From the NCBI GenBank assembly GCA_024663395.1, contig JANFAH010000006.1:1302001-1366000 (forward strand): DNA of 64,000 nt, in the 5' to 3' direction. Below the pieces are notes generated by a model. That model ran no database searches. It was not told the DNA's origin and saw only the letters and a program-made list of their open reading frames with translations. This stretch comes from Pisolithus tinctorius (lineage: Eukaryota > Basidiomycota > Agaricomycetes > Boletales > Pisolithaceae). Below are positions 36,295 through 47,916 of this stretch, in pieces; position 1 is the first letter of the stretch; each line of letters starts with the position of its first letter. Both the position numbers and the translations under genes were made by a program.

Positions 36295-37096
36295 TTACAC
36301 CTCGCCATATAGCACACACTGTGCGTATTCCTCTTTCTCCACGCCCTCCTTCGTTAACAAAATCTGCCGAACCTAACACACAAGTAAGTTTGCATGTGCT
36401 CGAAAAACAAGGTGCCTGATACTCACCTCCGGAGGTGGGTTGAGACCCAAAGTTTCGGCTCTTTCCCATCTCTCTAGTCGCGTCATCCCGACACATGGCC
36501 CATACTCAGAGGTCCTAACAGGCGGTGTGAGTACGTGGATACTCACGTTGCTGGTAGTTCTCACATGTCAAAGAAACGAAGCATCTGGATGATTTTGTTC
36601 CCACCATTTCCATGAACTACACAACAGAATATGTGAGCATTGAGACTCAGTTTCGCAGAGAATGCTCACTGGGTTGCGTATGACCCATGTTCTCCCTAGC
36701 TTCTCTATAATACCTACGGTAACGGCCAGCCTTATCTTCCGTATCGAGAGTTTCCCGCTCAGGAGTAGCGGGAACGCCCTCTACTTTCTTCGGCGTGTGT
36801 TTCTTCCTCGGTCTCCTTTGCGGTTGAACATCATCTCGACCATCTCGAGCCCTCTTAGCTGGGATGCTGGAGGGCGAGAATTCGCCAGAAGGGTGACTGG
36901 GTAGATCTATATCAGACTCCTCGACGAGGGTATCGTTCTTGTCCCCAATTTTATTGGGCTTCTCATGCTCGGCCTGCTTCAGCGACGAGGCTGCAGGTTT
37001 CTGGGATTTCGCGTTAAGGGCGGAGTTGGTCCGTTTAGCAGTGTGGAAACTCAGTGTTCCTTGCTTCATCTTTGAGGCGTTTCTTGTCGGTGCCAT
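36295..37096 (-). CDS. POLD4: DNA polymerase delta subunit 4 (p12/Cdm1)
   Basis: Four exons (37096-36670, 36616-36565, 36514-36427, 36372-36295) encode 214 residues. The N-terminus MAPTRNASKMKQGTLSFHTA carries a PIP-box-like QGTLSF; the middle is charged and low in complexity. The conserved C-terminus reads MLRFFDMTSEYGPCVGMTRL, then ERWERAETLGLNPPPEV and LLTKEG, the hallmark of the p12 family (PF04081). This is the smallest accessory subunit of polymerase delta and stabilises the complex with PCNA; it is present in fission yeast and animals but absent from budding yeast. The ATG is 142 bases from the tRNA-Ile gene. Confidence 0.88.
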
Positions 37097-37237
37097 ATAC
37101 ACGGGTAAGAACACACAAAGGGTGTGGATAAATACAGGTGGAGGTTCGAGTAACCGCGAAGTCCAACATACATCAGGGGTAGACGTCACAGCCACCAAAC
37201 AACCCGTCATGAAAACTTAACTACACAACTCAGTATC

Positions 37238-37311
37238 GGCCGACTAGCTCAGTTGGTTAGAGCGTCGTGCTAATAACGCGAAGGTCTTGGGTTCGATCCC
37301 CACGTTGGCCA
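37238..37311 (+). tRNA. tRNA-Ile (anticodon AAT)
   Basis: A 74-base cloverleaf: acceptor GGCCGAC pairs with GTTGGCC, the D arm reads TAGCTCAGTTGGTTAGAGC, the anticodon loop CTAATAA shows AAT, and the T loop reads TTCGATC. There is no intron. It stands between the divergent POLD4 and LACTB2-like genes. A run of T follows at 37314, as expected for a pol III terminator. Confidence 0.93.
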
Positions 37312-37387
37312 TATTTTTACACAATTTTCTGATCATCGTCCCAAAATGATAAGGTAGCACGGTTTCCTCAGGTCTTCACCGATAGTA

Positions 37388-38596
37388 ATGGCCCAGAAAC
37401 TCGAGGTCCTACCATCTATAACACGGGTAGGGGGTGGTCGTGGTCTCCGTTCTCTTCTCACTCGCTTAAGGTATCTGTAGCTCAGTAAGCACGTCGTGCG
37501 GGTTCTTGGGCAGGTGAACACTAAGGTGTATTGTGAAACTTGGATCTGATATCATTGTTTTGGAAGAATCCAGGAAAATTTACTCTACAGGGTGACTACG
37601 TCGTTACCCTTCGGGTTCCTTTTGATCGTTGAGATTGGTCTAGGTACTAACACGTATCTTATCGGTGAGGGTCGTCCTTACATCCTCATCGACACCGGTG
37701 AAGGCAAGCCCGAGTATATAACTCTCCTCGAATCCGTCCTCGTGGAAGATGACGTTCGAAGAGTCTCCGACAATAGTCAAGGCAAACAGCACATCTCCGA
37801 TGTCATCATCTCGCACTGGCACCCAGACCACGTCGGTGGGGTCCCTTCCATCTTAGCCCTTCTCCGTCGGTTGTGGGACACACAGAATCCCCATCTCCCG
37901 TTCGAACCTCCCAGATTACACAAGTTTCCGCACACGTCCCTCCCAGACAATAGGTTGGCACTTGTCAGGGACACCATTCTGTCCGGATCGTATGACCCGG
38001 GCATCGCAGGAGCACCCTTCCATGACCTCAAAGATGGTCAGACCTTCCCAATAACTACCTTATTTCCGTTGCCCGAGGACTCTCCAACGCTCCGGGTTGT
38101 CCATTCTCCAGGACACACAGAAGATTCCATATGCCTGCTGTCTTCTGCTGACAAGATACTGTACACGGCAGACACCGTACTAGGTCAAGGCACCGCTGTC
38201 TTCGAGAACCTCGGCACGTATATTTCCACCCTCCGTTCCCTCCTCTCTCTCCGTGACGAATACGTCACTCTCTACCCGGGACATGGTCCCGTAGTACCGG
38301 ATGGAGCGCAGAGTATAGAGGGATACATCAACCACCGCATGGAGAGGGAAGAACAAATCTTAAGAGTGCTTGAACAGCCTCCCCCTGAAGGAAAGAGCTC
38401 TTGGTCCACATGGGATATTGTATCAACGATTTACGCAGCGTATCCTCGAAACCTGTGGGAGGCTGCTGCTCGGAGCGTAAATCAACACCTGGAGAAGTTA
38501 GCCAACGATGGCAAAGTCAGAAAACTCGGAGGAGAGGGGAAAGAGTCGCAGTGGGAGCTGCTTGTAGAATCGAAGAGTTTCCGTTCGGGTTTCTAA
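37388..38596 (+). CDS. LACTB2: LACTB2-like metallo-beta-lactamase-fold hydrolase
   Basis: Exons 37388-37426, 37481-37513, 37567-37591 and 37644-38596 give 349 residues. The start is MAQKLEVLPSITR; the next two exons are only 33 nt (LSKHVVRVLGQ) and 25 nt (NPGKFTLQG) long and join into GTNTYLIGEG. The metal-binding motif is SHWHPDHVGG, with further ligands in HSPGHTEDS and TADTVLG, and a winged-helix-like C-terminal part. LACTB2 in animals is a mitochondrial endoribonuclease; fungal relatives are also found in biosynthetic clusters as hydrolases, so the substrate here is open. An ATG at 37592 lies inside the third intron and is not the start. Confidence 0.85.
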
Positions 38597-38806
38597 CGGA
38601 CGCTCTACCATATAACAATAGGCCGCTAACCTACGTTGAATGTACTTACAATTGACCCTTTTTGTGTGGTGGGCGGCTGAGGGTTCTGTGATCGGCTTGT
38701 TCCGAAGGCGCCATTCCATTTCCCCTGCCACAGTTACTTGCACATCGCGTTGTTCCTGCTTTCCAATATACCACAACGTCCTCGACGCACTGACCATCGG
38801 TGCGAA

Positions 38807-41022
38807 ATGCCAGGCAACGTTGGCGACAACGGCGCTTTTACAGCAAGCGACCAAAGGGTTTGTCCACCTTCGCCATCGCCGTCACCAGAGGCGAATGACT
38901 CTGCTGGTGCGTTTGTCCGGCCACACGGCATTGACTGGCGGTCATTTTCGTGATTCATCTTGCACATTATTTTAACCCTTTCGGACAGCACATCATTTCT
39001 CTAGGAAGCGAGAACGAGAGGTCTCACTCGAGCCCACCTTGCCCAAAACATCTGTGCTCGGAGTACGTCTCATCCCTTCGCTCGCCTGTGACGTAAAATT
39101 CACAGGCATTCCCTTCTACTATCAATCAGAACGCGTCAGACGTCAAGTCGCCAGCAAAGAAAGGCCGTGTACATCCTGACACCACTCTGGAAGAGGAGGA
39201 TGCTCAGCAGCGATCGCGCTCTCGGACACCGCCCAATCCGCATTCCCCGGCATTGAGCGTATCTCCACCACACGAGGTCAAGGTTAGGCAGATTAGTCAA
39301 GGTGTCGAAGATATCAACTGGCGACAACGACGTCCTCCTCAGAATGACATTGAAACAGAGAAACCCGATGTCGAAGTTCTACACGATAAGGAAGATGAAC
39401 AAGCAACTGTGCAAGAGAAACCCAACGAAGACCAGGACGAGCCACCTCCATTACCTCCCGTCCTGGACACAGCACTGGAGGCTGACGAAACATCTGACGT
39501 TCCCTCTAGTCTGCCTCACGCGCGTCGAGCTTCTGAATCAGAGGCAGCCGAACCAGAAAAGGGATTGAAGCGGAAACTCGCAGACCGCGGCACCAGTCAG
39601 GGCCCGGAGAGCGCTCCATCCCATCCTTCAATTCATACAACGTCTGCAGAGACTGCCAAACGACCGAGAGACGATGGGGACAACGATGACAACCCACGTC
39701 TGTCGAAGAGACAGTCTCCTCCCCCAGAACAACAGGAGAAGCCTCCTGCGGCAACAGAACCCTCCACTCCGAAACTAGTAAGTGTTATTGCACCACTCAA
39801 TACTACGGAACCATTCACCCTCTTATGTCAGAGTGGCTTCATGGCGTATGCTTCTGCAGCGTCTCCATTTGCATCTGTCAAGGGACAGAACGTTTTTTTC
39901 AGCGCATCCAGCAACAAGAACCAGCCGACTTCTCCCATACGAGCGTCAACTTCACTCCCAGGCAGCAGTAATCTCACCAAGTCGTCTTTGCCCCAGACGC
40001 CGCTTGCAAGTCTAGCCCAACAAACCTACCTGCAGCAAACACCGACTAGCACAGCTACCAAACGTACCGGTTTCGAAGCATTCGCAGGATCCGCTTCCCC
40101 CTTTTCGCCCTCGTTCGGCCATTCACGACCAATGTCTCCTGGAACGGCCAACAGTAGGAGTGCATTTGTCCGTAGCAAGTCCCCAGTCCGACGAGGAACC
40201 TTTAGCGCGAATTCGGGTGCCTTCTCGTCATATGCCAGCGGTGGTACACAGGGCTTTGTAGTACCCCACCCCAAACGTGCCAGGGCAGGATCACCGAGTA
40301 ACGGGTCATCGAGGAGTTCCTTGGAACGGAAAGAAAGCATTTTCTTCAGTGCTCCTGGCTCAAATGAGAACAGCACGAGCGGGGAAGAAGAGGAAGGCGA
40401 GAAGGAAGAAAGCGAGTTTGCGCCCTCGTCATTTGGCGAGAGACTCCGGTCGGCCAAAGATGCAGATGACAGCCAAAGCGATCGAGAGAAAGAAAAACTT
40501 ACTGAGCAGGAGGGTACGCGCATTCGTGTTGCTGTAAACGATATAATTAACGCCGAACCCTCAGTGCTCACTGGTGAAGAAGAGGAAGAGACGATACATC
40601 AAGTTCGCGGAAAACTTTACGTTCTTTGTCCGCAGAACCAGTGGAAAGAGAGAGGAACTGGTCAATTAAAGCTGAACGTTCGCCGCACAGATGGTGGTGG
40701 TGCCCGTCTCGGTAAGTTATTGTTCTGGGCCAGTTTATCCCGGGCACTGGCTGAAAGGCCTGCACCATAGTGATGAGGAAAGAAGCAGTTTACACCGTCA
40801 TACTCAATGTAACACTCTTCCCGGGCATGAAGTGTTTCATTGCTCAGGACCCACGATACCTCCGTTTCAGCGCGATTGACGGAGGTACTACGGTTCACTA
40901 CAACCTACGGGCGAGCTTTGTCTCTGCTTAAACCCATCTTGTACTGATTGTTCCAGTAGGTTTCCAATGCGAAGATTGCGCAGGAGTTGCTTGAGGAGAT
41001 TGATGCCAACCTCCCGTCTTGA
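38807..41022 (+). CDS. YRB2: Ran-binding protein Yrb2/RanBP3 type
   Basis: Exon 1 (38807-38949, MPGNVGDNGAFTASDQRV), exon 2 (39005-39062, KREREVSLEPTLPKTSVLG) and exon 3 from 39130 join in frame. The long middle is disordered, with FG-like and nuclear-localisation features (SASPFASVKG, FFSASS, FEAFAGSASPF, HPKRARAGSP). The C-terminal Ran-binding domain reads VRGKLYVLCPQNQWKERGTG, KLNVRR, VILNVTLFPGMKCF and ends ELLEEIDANLPS at 41022. An intron with a 3n length lies at about 39779-39832. Yrb2/RanBP3 assists Crm1-dependent export by binding RanGTP in the nucleus. The donor of the last intron near 40920 is uncertain (GT at 40920 adds ASF; a GC donor would omit it). Confidence 0.87.
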
Positions 41023-41403
41023 CTTCAAACACTCGAAATTTCATGATTCTCAACGACGTTTTAGTACATTTAATGTTAACGTTTACATGTCGTGTAAAAT
41101 TACAAGCCCCCTCCTTGTATTGTCTGGGGCACTTGCTGGTGAGACGTATTGTCTCCCTGTTCGTTAAGTCGGGCAGTAGAGCTCCATGATGCTAATGAAG
41201 TGGACTATTCTACTTACCAGTCGAGATTATTTCCACGAAATGTCGGTAAAACCCGTGAACTTTCTGAGACGAGCCCTCGTACATTCGACTCCAGGGGGAC
41301 CGATACGATCGCGGAGGAAGTCTGAATGTAATATCCGAATACTGAACCAACCCGGATCACAAGATGCCACTTCAACATGCCACTAGCCATTTGGGGTGCA
41401 CAT

Positions 41404-42646
41404 CTATAAGGGGACAGCTTTCCACCGACCTACTAACTGATTGCCTCTTAATACCAAGAGATCTCGCAACATCTGCAGGGAGTCCTTTACAATATTCAGC
41501 TTGCTCCCAGCGACCTCATGCCATTCTACAGGAACCTCGACGACAGGTATTGAAAGTTGCTTAGCGAGTAGAAGCAGCTCCACGTCAAATATCCACGTGG
41601 CAAGATGTTGTACGGGGAATATCTTTTGCGCAGCACGGCGGGTGAAGAGTTTGAAGCCACACTGCGTATCCCGGATATCGCCCACGCCGACAATCCTGAG
41701 TATAGTGTGTAAACCATACATAAGAATATTACGCAACATCGATCGCTGTTTTGCAGGGCACGTCAGAAATTGAATACTCGACAAACGGAAGCAGGTAACA
41801 CAGCTACCTTGACTACAGCGTCTGTCTTCACGAGGTGCGCTCGGCTACCGACGGCTACAGCAGGCTCGTTCTTTGGAGCGACTTTGTCCATACTCTTCCA
41901 TAAGTGCTCCAGGTCCTCGAAACGACTGGCACCGTCAGCGTCCACCATGAGGAGCCGATGACCGCGTGAGTGTAACATCCCGTGTCTCACCGCTCCGCCT
42001 TTGCCGAGGTTCTTCTCGAGCGTGATGACACGAATATCGCTCCGGGGATACTGTGACGCAAGCTTGAGAGCAAGGGCCGACGTGTCGTCTTTTGACCCGT
42101 CGTCAACGATGAGTATTTCATACGTCCGAGAGGACTTGATAGTGGGCGAGTTCAAGTGAGCCAACGTCGCTTCCAGCATGGAAGGGAGGCGGCTCGTCTC
42201 ATTATACGCGGGTATAACGACACTGAGGTCAACAGAGCCCCTGTCTGCGAGAGAGGGTAAAGGTAATGATTTTCGAGAGGAAGCTCTAGAACGGTAGGTC
42301 TTCTCGGATGCTCGCGTCACTATCGGAGGAGGAGAGAGGAGGATGAGTGCTAGATAAAGCTGAACATAGTCAGTGGGAGTGCTCCAGTGTACCCGCGGCA
42401 ATGCACATTTTGTATGTTTCAGAAAGGAGGGAAGAAATCCCTGACCCAGAATATGTCGTCTTCACCTCGACGCAACGTCTCAGCGAGACAGCTCGAGGCT
42501 CGAAGAACAAGGATGAGAGGGTGTTCATCATCGTGTAACAATTCACACTGCATGAACGGAAGCAAGATATGACAACGACTCACAGCGGGTATCAAGGCCA
42601 CCACAGCTGTAAATGTGACACTGGCAACCAGCTGCAGTCCGTCCAT
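41404..42646 (-). CDS. ALG5: Dolichyl-phosphate beta-glucosyltransferase
   Basis: The N-terminus MDGLQLVASVTFTAVVALIP starts a membrane anchor, followed after an intron by LYLALILLSP. The GT2 catalytic domain shows VDLSVVIPAYNETSRLPSML, LIVDDGSKDDTS, LGKGGAVRHGML, LLMVDADGASRF, then after a further intron GVGDIRDTQCGFKLFTRRAA and WIFDVELLLLA. These are diagnostic of Alg5, which moves glucose from UDP-glucose to dolichyl phosphate on the ER face for N-glycan precursor assembly. It ends VGRWKAVPL at 41404. Confidence 0.92.
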
Positions 42647-43278
42647 TACTGAGCAAGGGAATGTTTTACAGTCACCAGTCAGCGTCCATGCACAAAAAAA
42701 GGAACAGAAGAGTAAGGCAGTGGTCGAAATGCGAACGAGAGTGCTGATGAGTGAACGACGTGTTCTCGTGAACCAGATCCAAGTTGCGGTGCTCGGTAGC
42801 AGCCATCGCCACAGACTGTATCATGTAAGGATTCGGCCCAGCATAGCATCTCTACTCGTTTCTCTTATTATGTCTGCTCTCACACAACCGTGCCTGTTCT
42901 CTACAGTATAAAAAGACCCATGCGTGGGTCGTAGTATATCTTCCTCTTCGCCCCGACGTCGCACTTCAGCGTGTACTCGTGTAAAATGCATCAACATAAT
43001 ACGCGGTAACGGGCATCAAAAACAAAAACCCGAGAGAAAGAGAAAGAGATTTACACTCGTAACAGTGAGTGCTGGAAGAAAGAAAAAAGGAGTACTGCAA
43101 ACCCTATGATCTATCTACACCTGCCTATTTTCTTTCACGTCCCACAAGACACATCGACCGCCATCAACCAATCTCACAGAATACTCCTTGTGTTCAAACC
43201 AGGGTACCCATACCCTGGTCTCGCATAATTTGGCATCTTGCCCCATCGTAGCATATCTTTTACCACCTGGAACGGAGC
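42647..43278. other. Intergenic region
   Basis: Upstream of ALG5 and downstream of the small unknown gene. A plus-strand TATAAAAAG at 42907 faces no gene I can find. Several purine-rich tracts (near 43030-43090) are present. Nothing else is supported. Confidence 0.45.
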
Positions 43279-43674
43279 TCAATTAGTCGACGCAAACAGG
43301 AAAACAGCCGACTTGCCAGCACTGGCGGCCATCATCAGAGGTGCCGCAATGGCCATTCCTGCACCTTCCCACCCCGTCAACAAGGACGTTGCTCCTGTAA
43401 TGACCGACGCCGTTCCGGCAGCGCAAGCCAACCCAATCGTAGCACCCGCCTCCCAAGACTCTCCCTCAGAAAACTCGCGCGAGACATACGCCGTCCCTTG
43501 GTCATAGTCAGTTCTCTTGACCCATCTCACTTGGAAATAGAGGGGGAGCGTGGGGAGGTGTGTTGTCCAGCGCTCGTTAGGCTGAAGGTGGTTCTTCCAA
43601 TGTGTGGGGGCCGTGATAAAGAAAGCGACATGGATAGGTTCTTCGAGGTTGTTGATGACCGTCAAGTCCGGCAT
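43279..43674 (-). CDS. Small conserved hypothetical protein
   Basis: A single-exon frame of 131 residues, MPDLTVINNLEEPIHVAFFI to FLFASTN. The first half is beta-like with conserved-looking aromatic positions (APTHWKNHLQPNERWTTHLP, LYFQVRWVKR); the second half is rich in Ala and Gly and partly hydrophobic (IGLACAAGTASVITGATSLL), which could form a membrane-inserting hairpin. It resembles a type of small unknown protein I associate with basidiomycetes, but I cannot name a family. A further exon downstream was looked for and not found. Confidence 0.5.
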   Translation of the reverse strand: MPDLTVINNLEEPIHVAFFITAPTHWKNHLQPNERWTTHLPTLPLYFQVRWVKRTDYDQGTAYVSREFSEGESWEAGATIGLACAAGTASVITGATSLLTGWEGAGMAIAAPLMMAASAGKSAVFLFASTN

Positions 43675-44822
43675 AGTGGGATTTTGTGGCGGCTGGGTAG
43701 AAGGTCGAGGGTAGACAGATCAAGGGTACCGGTCGTGCATTTATGCCACTGAACACGATGGAAGACCGCCCAAAACAGGAGAACACGCGTAGGCCACACC
43801 TGGACGCAATCTCTTCATATTGCCCCTAACAGAGCGGGGCCGCACGTCACACAACCTCGTCTTGACATACAGAGACCACTCAGGCTTCGAATTTAACTTA
43901 CCAAACTGTAGGTGCAAGGGCACGTAAAGAACGCCCCCGAATATGACATTGTAGCAAGAGGTGTCTGCGGTATATTGGGATATCGCCGACTTAATCCACT
44001 GACACTGCCATAAACTATACGTGCACATCGAGAGATGGAAGATCATTTGGACACGATCTCGGCGCATCCCGAAAACTAGCTTGAATATCCATGTTTCAAA
44101 CGGAGAGTTGTGTTCCTTATCTGTCCCCCTGGGCAAACCGAAGAATTTGAAGGAAGAAGGCGTCTCTTTTGTTCAAGTTTCCAGAACGCGCGACGGATCA
44201 CCGGAGGGCCTTACAGCCCGGGTCGGTGGGACACTCATACGCTCGGGGAGAAGGTGGGATACAGGAACTCACGCCGGTTAAATCATGTAGTTTTGTATAG
44301 TGCTACAGGGGATGTTTCCTCAGTGCACTTATGTAAATTCGAAAAAAAATATTCCGGAGGCACGCTTCGGCAGGCGCTCAGTCATAGCTACCGAGATCGT
44401 GATTTTATTAGATACTAAGTATTGACGTGCTTAATCCTTTGCTAAACCAGAACGATCCATGCCAGGTGACCGTCTCTCGGGCCACAGGGTTCCATAGAAG
44501 CATGCCAGAAGATCGAAAGAAGGTCCTCTGTCGCCCTTGCTATTGCTTGGTGTAACAATTCTCCCAAGTGTCCGTACTTGCCCATGTATTACTACCTCTA
44601 GTCAGTCTTCCGGCATCGACGAATACTTGTACGAGTTGAATTGAAAGTGATGTTTATTACTTGAATAAACGACGAAGCAACATACATAACAGATAGGTAT
44701 AAAAGGATGTCCGACGGTCCTTTCTCCGTTTAAAAGTAATGTCCTGCCTAGTCCGTGCGAATGGCTCCACCATAAAAATTCGTAGAGACAATTAATCAAA
44801 CATCTAGGGGAGTATTCTTCGT
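43675..44822. other. Intergenic region
   Basis: About 1.1 kb between the small unknown protein and the chitinase 3' end. A 131-codon minus frame at 43741-44136 shows no motif. No repeat or RNA gene is seen. Confidence 0.45.
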
Positions 44823-46429
44823 TCACTCGGGGAACGCAACCGAGCGAACAGTCGCGATCCAAGGCGCCGCGGCGTCGGGGTACTGAGTGCAATCAAAAAC
44901 GGTCATGACATTGCTTAAGTAGAACGTAACATCTAACTCACCTCCCAGACCATGACACCCGCATCTAGCCAACAAACAGTTACCGTTGAGTATGCAACCC
45001 TGATTCACCGCTAAGGGTATAGCACTTACCCCAACCTTGTGCCTTGGCCGTGCTCAGACAACCAGCAAGCGTCGACGGATCCATATACCCGTTGCTGGCG
45101 TCACCGGTGGTGGCAGGCTTACCAATGACAAGTTTGTCTAACGATACACCTGACGCAGCAATCTGGAATAACGCGGTGGAAGGCCAAGTACTAGAAGATG
45201 TTTCTAGGAGTCCGGTGCAGGTAGTGTACTCGCTGGTGCCCTCTGTTATTATGACGACAATCAGGCCGATTCAGGTATCAGAGAAGAGGGGATCGGTACA
45301 GATCCAACACTTACGGTTATAGAACTGGCATATAAGAAATTATATCAGTGAGTGGAGTACACGCCAGAGAAAGCCATCATCGTTCGCTCACTTGAACGTT
45401 GTACTACCGAGCCCCAAGACGTCAAATGAATGACTCGAACACATTGATCTGGTACGTACCCAATCAATCAAAGACCCGACCGTCTGGTCTACTTTCAAGT
45501 AGGCACCGCTGGCATATACGGGAGAGAACCTGAAATTCGATCTAAGTAAGTTTACTGTCGTTCGAGGGCATATTACACTACCAACTTACCAAGGTGCGAC
45601 CGCTATCATTTTTCAAATTGAGAATTGAACAAAGTCGGCGGCAGAATTTTATTTTTCTCACTCACGCGCATGGGTAATTATATATTGGCCCTCCGGCAAC
45701 TGCGCGCGAAGAGCCTGGGTAAACGTTGACAGCCAGTTTTCGGCGGAGCCGTCCTGGGCGTTCATAGCATTGAAATCCTGTGAATATCGTGACGGTCGCG
45801 GTTTGTCAGAAAGTATTGCATCAACAACACGAATCACCTCGTAATCGACATCGACGCCATCAAGCCCGTACTCTTGCACAAATGCAGCTAAATTGTTTGC
45901 GGTTGTGGTGGGATCGGCACCACTGCTTGTCGGGGCATCAGTGGAACCAAAGGCCGATACAATGAGACTGACGCCTGTGGCGGCATAAGAAGAATGGATG
46001 GAAGACCGAGTGGCCGCATCGAGGGTTGTCCATTCCAGTGCTTGGTCCGCGGGACCAGATATAAGCCAGAATGAGAGCGCGCTAGCCAAGTAATAGTCAG
46101 TGAGGTCTTGGTGGCTGACGGGGAAAGCGGGGGGCTCACAAAACGTTGTAACCCTTGATTTTGGAAAAGGTACAATTGTTAACGACGTTTCTGAATTACC
46201 AATGGCCATCTACCTCGATGTCGCTGACGGCGGGCGGACCATTCTCGCCGGACACCCATTTATCGCTGTAAATTACCCAGTGCGGGGCCGCTGGCGATGC
46301 GCGGGATGCCAAGGAGATACTAGAGCCTTCCCGCGGTTCAGCGACTAGGAAGGGATTCGCCCTACCAACTGCTGCGAGGCAGGTAGCGACAACCATGAAG
46401 GGACGAGCCAAAGCAGAGAAAAAGAGCAT
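44823..46429 (-). CDS. Secreted GH18 chitinase
   Basis: Starts MLFFSALARPFMVVATCLAA, a signal peptide ending near VGRA. The GH18 core follows: FALSFWLISGPAD, a beta strand VSLIVSAFGSTDAP, then the catalytic DxxDxDxE as DGVDVDYE, LSTFTQALRAQL, YIITHA, then APWFSPVY, GSLIDW, FYNQGTSEYTTC, KLVIGKPATTGDA and AGVMVWE, ending RSVAFPE. The Glu of DVDYE is the proton donor. About seven introns are needed. The protein would be secreted and cut chitin, in wall remodelling or feeding. No chitin-binding module is seen. Confidence 0.9.
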
Positions 46430-47171
46430 AATGAAATCTGGTGTGAGGTAAGGATGAGCGGTGGCCGGAGAGTATGCGAACGAAGCCGATGGTCAGCCAT
46501 CCTTCCAATACCACGTATTTATGGTCTCTTTTCTTTGAAGGGCTTTCCTTTCTGCTCACTCTGTGTTCTTGCTCTCCCTCAACCGGGACCTGAGCTATTC
46601 GGAGAGATGCCAACGCAAGCGGCGCAGATTCCCTGCCTTCAGACTGAAGCACACGTCGATGCATAGTGACAACAGTCATGGTGTACCCAGAAAAAGCCAG
46701 TTCATCGCATCTCGCGGCACTGGGGGCCCGGAGGTGAGGAAAGGTCCGCATCACATGAGCCCCATAGCCAGCGCATAGGTGTCTAACCTCGTGATATTCG
46801 GCGAGGGGCTTATGGGTGGTCAATGAAATGGAGAGCGTTCCATGTGTGTCACGATGAGAAACGACTCACAAAGACGGCCACACCCGGAGAGGGACGTCTG
46901 AGAATATGGTGTATCCGTCTCGGGTGCTCACGACGCACAGTATCGGCAGCGTGAGCTGAAACGCCATCACGTGGAACGATGCAGCAGAGTGTGCCAGGTC
47001 ACTCGATTCTGAAGGTTAGAGATTGCATCTCCTAGGTGGTATTCCCAACACTTTCGTTGGAAAGTTTCCTACCATTTGGATAGCGGCAGAGGGATACAGC
47101 GAGCTGCGGAGGGGCCACCATAAACTACACGACAGCTCAGATGCCAACTGGCAAGTCGTGCAGGAGCAAGG
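46430..47171. other. Intergenic region upstream of the chitinase
   Basis: No gene is supported. Two plus-strand frames near 46454-46778 overlap the chitinase promoter and are not coding-like. The chitinase promoter should lie in its left part. Confidence 0.45.
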
Positions 47172-47853
47172 CTACCATGGAGCCCAAAAGGCGAGAACAA
47201 CTTTCGGCGTGGCAACTAATAGCTTGGAGCCATAAATATAACTTCCCTCATCTGATAGAGGTCGCTCTAGTGTAGGGGCTAGTGTGACCGAGAAAAGGAC
47301 TTCCACTGCTATAACGACCAAACGCCTTACCATATGAAACGTACCTGAGCGGAGTGCGATGGAATTGCAAACAAAAACGATAAATATTGCAGGATACACC
47401 GTCATCATGAAGCAAACTGGCCAATCCGTTAGTCTCCCATCTCCAGGTTGTCACGCCAATTGGGGGTGGCGACCCGCAACGCCACACGAGCACCGTGCGT
47501 GTTACGAGCCATATGTGCTGAATCAGATAGCAATTGGCACACTTATAGTAAAGGAATCGGTCATACCATGGGGGGTCGTGTGAGATGACAGTCTATACTA
47601 TCGTTGGGGGGGAAGGAAAGGTGGAGTCGCGATGATGGTGCTGGGATGGCACGACCCGAGGACTTCTCTGGACATGGAGCGGAGTGGGTACTCCAAATTT
47701 CCGTAGCGACTGACCTTTTCCTATCGATAGCAAGGTCGACATACGCGTGCATTGCGACAAAAGGTCGTGGTGGACGTTACTCGCGTAAATGATGAATGCA
47801 AGGAAGCACAAAGCGGTGCACAGCCACCAATAACGCGGCAACTGCCGGGGCAA
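47172..47853 (-). CDS. Possible membrane protein gene, unresolved
   Basis: Two minus-strand pieces are strongly hydrophobic: RYWWLCTALCFLAFIIYAS at the start (ATG at 47853) and VYPAIFIVFVCNSIAL followed by LVVIAVEVLFSVTLAP near 47172-47408. They could be exons of a multi-pass membrane protein, but I could not join them through a convincing set of introns and recognise no family. It may also be a decayed gene. Confidence 0.25.
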
Positions 47854-47916
47854 GTCGGTTGGGGGTCGCGTGTCGTTAGTCGCGGGCAGTGGTATTTAGT
47901 GAAACAAGTTGATACG

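Noticed and set aside
37592..37643. ATG at 37592 as the start of the LACTB2-like gene
   Set aside because: It lies in a GTGACT...TCTAG intron; the conserved GKFTLQG/GTNTYLIG junction requires splicing it out.
40026..40571. 181-codon antisense frame in the Yrb2 gene
   Set aside because: It is a shadow of Ser-rich coding sequence on the other strand.
42907..42915. TATAAAAAG as a promoter
   Set aside because: No plus-strand gene follows within a kilobase.
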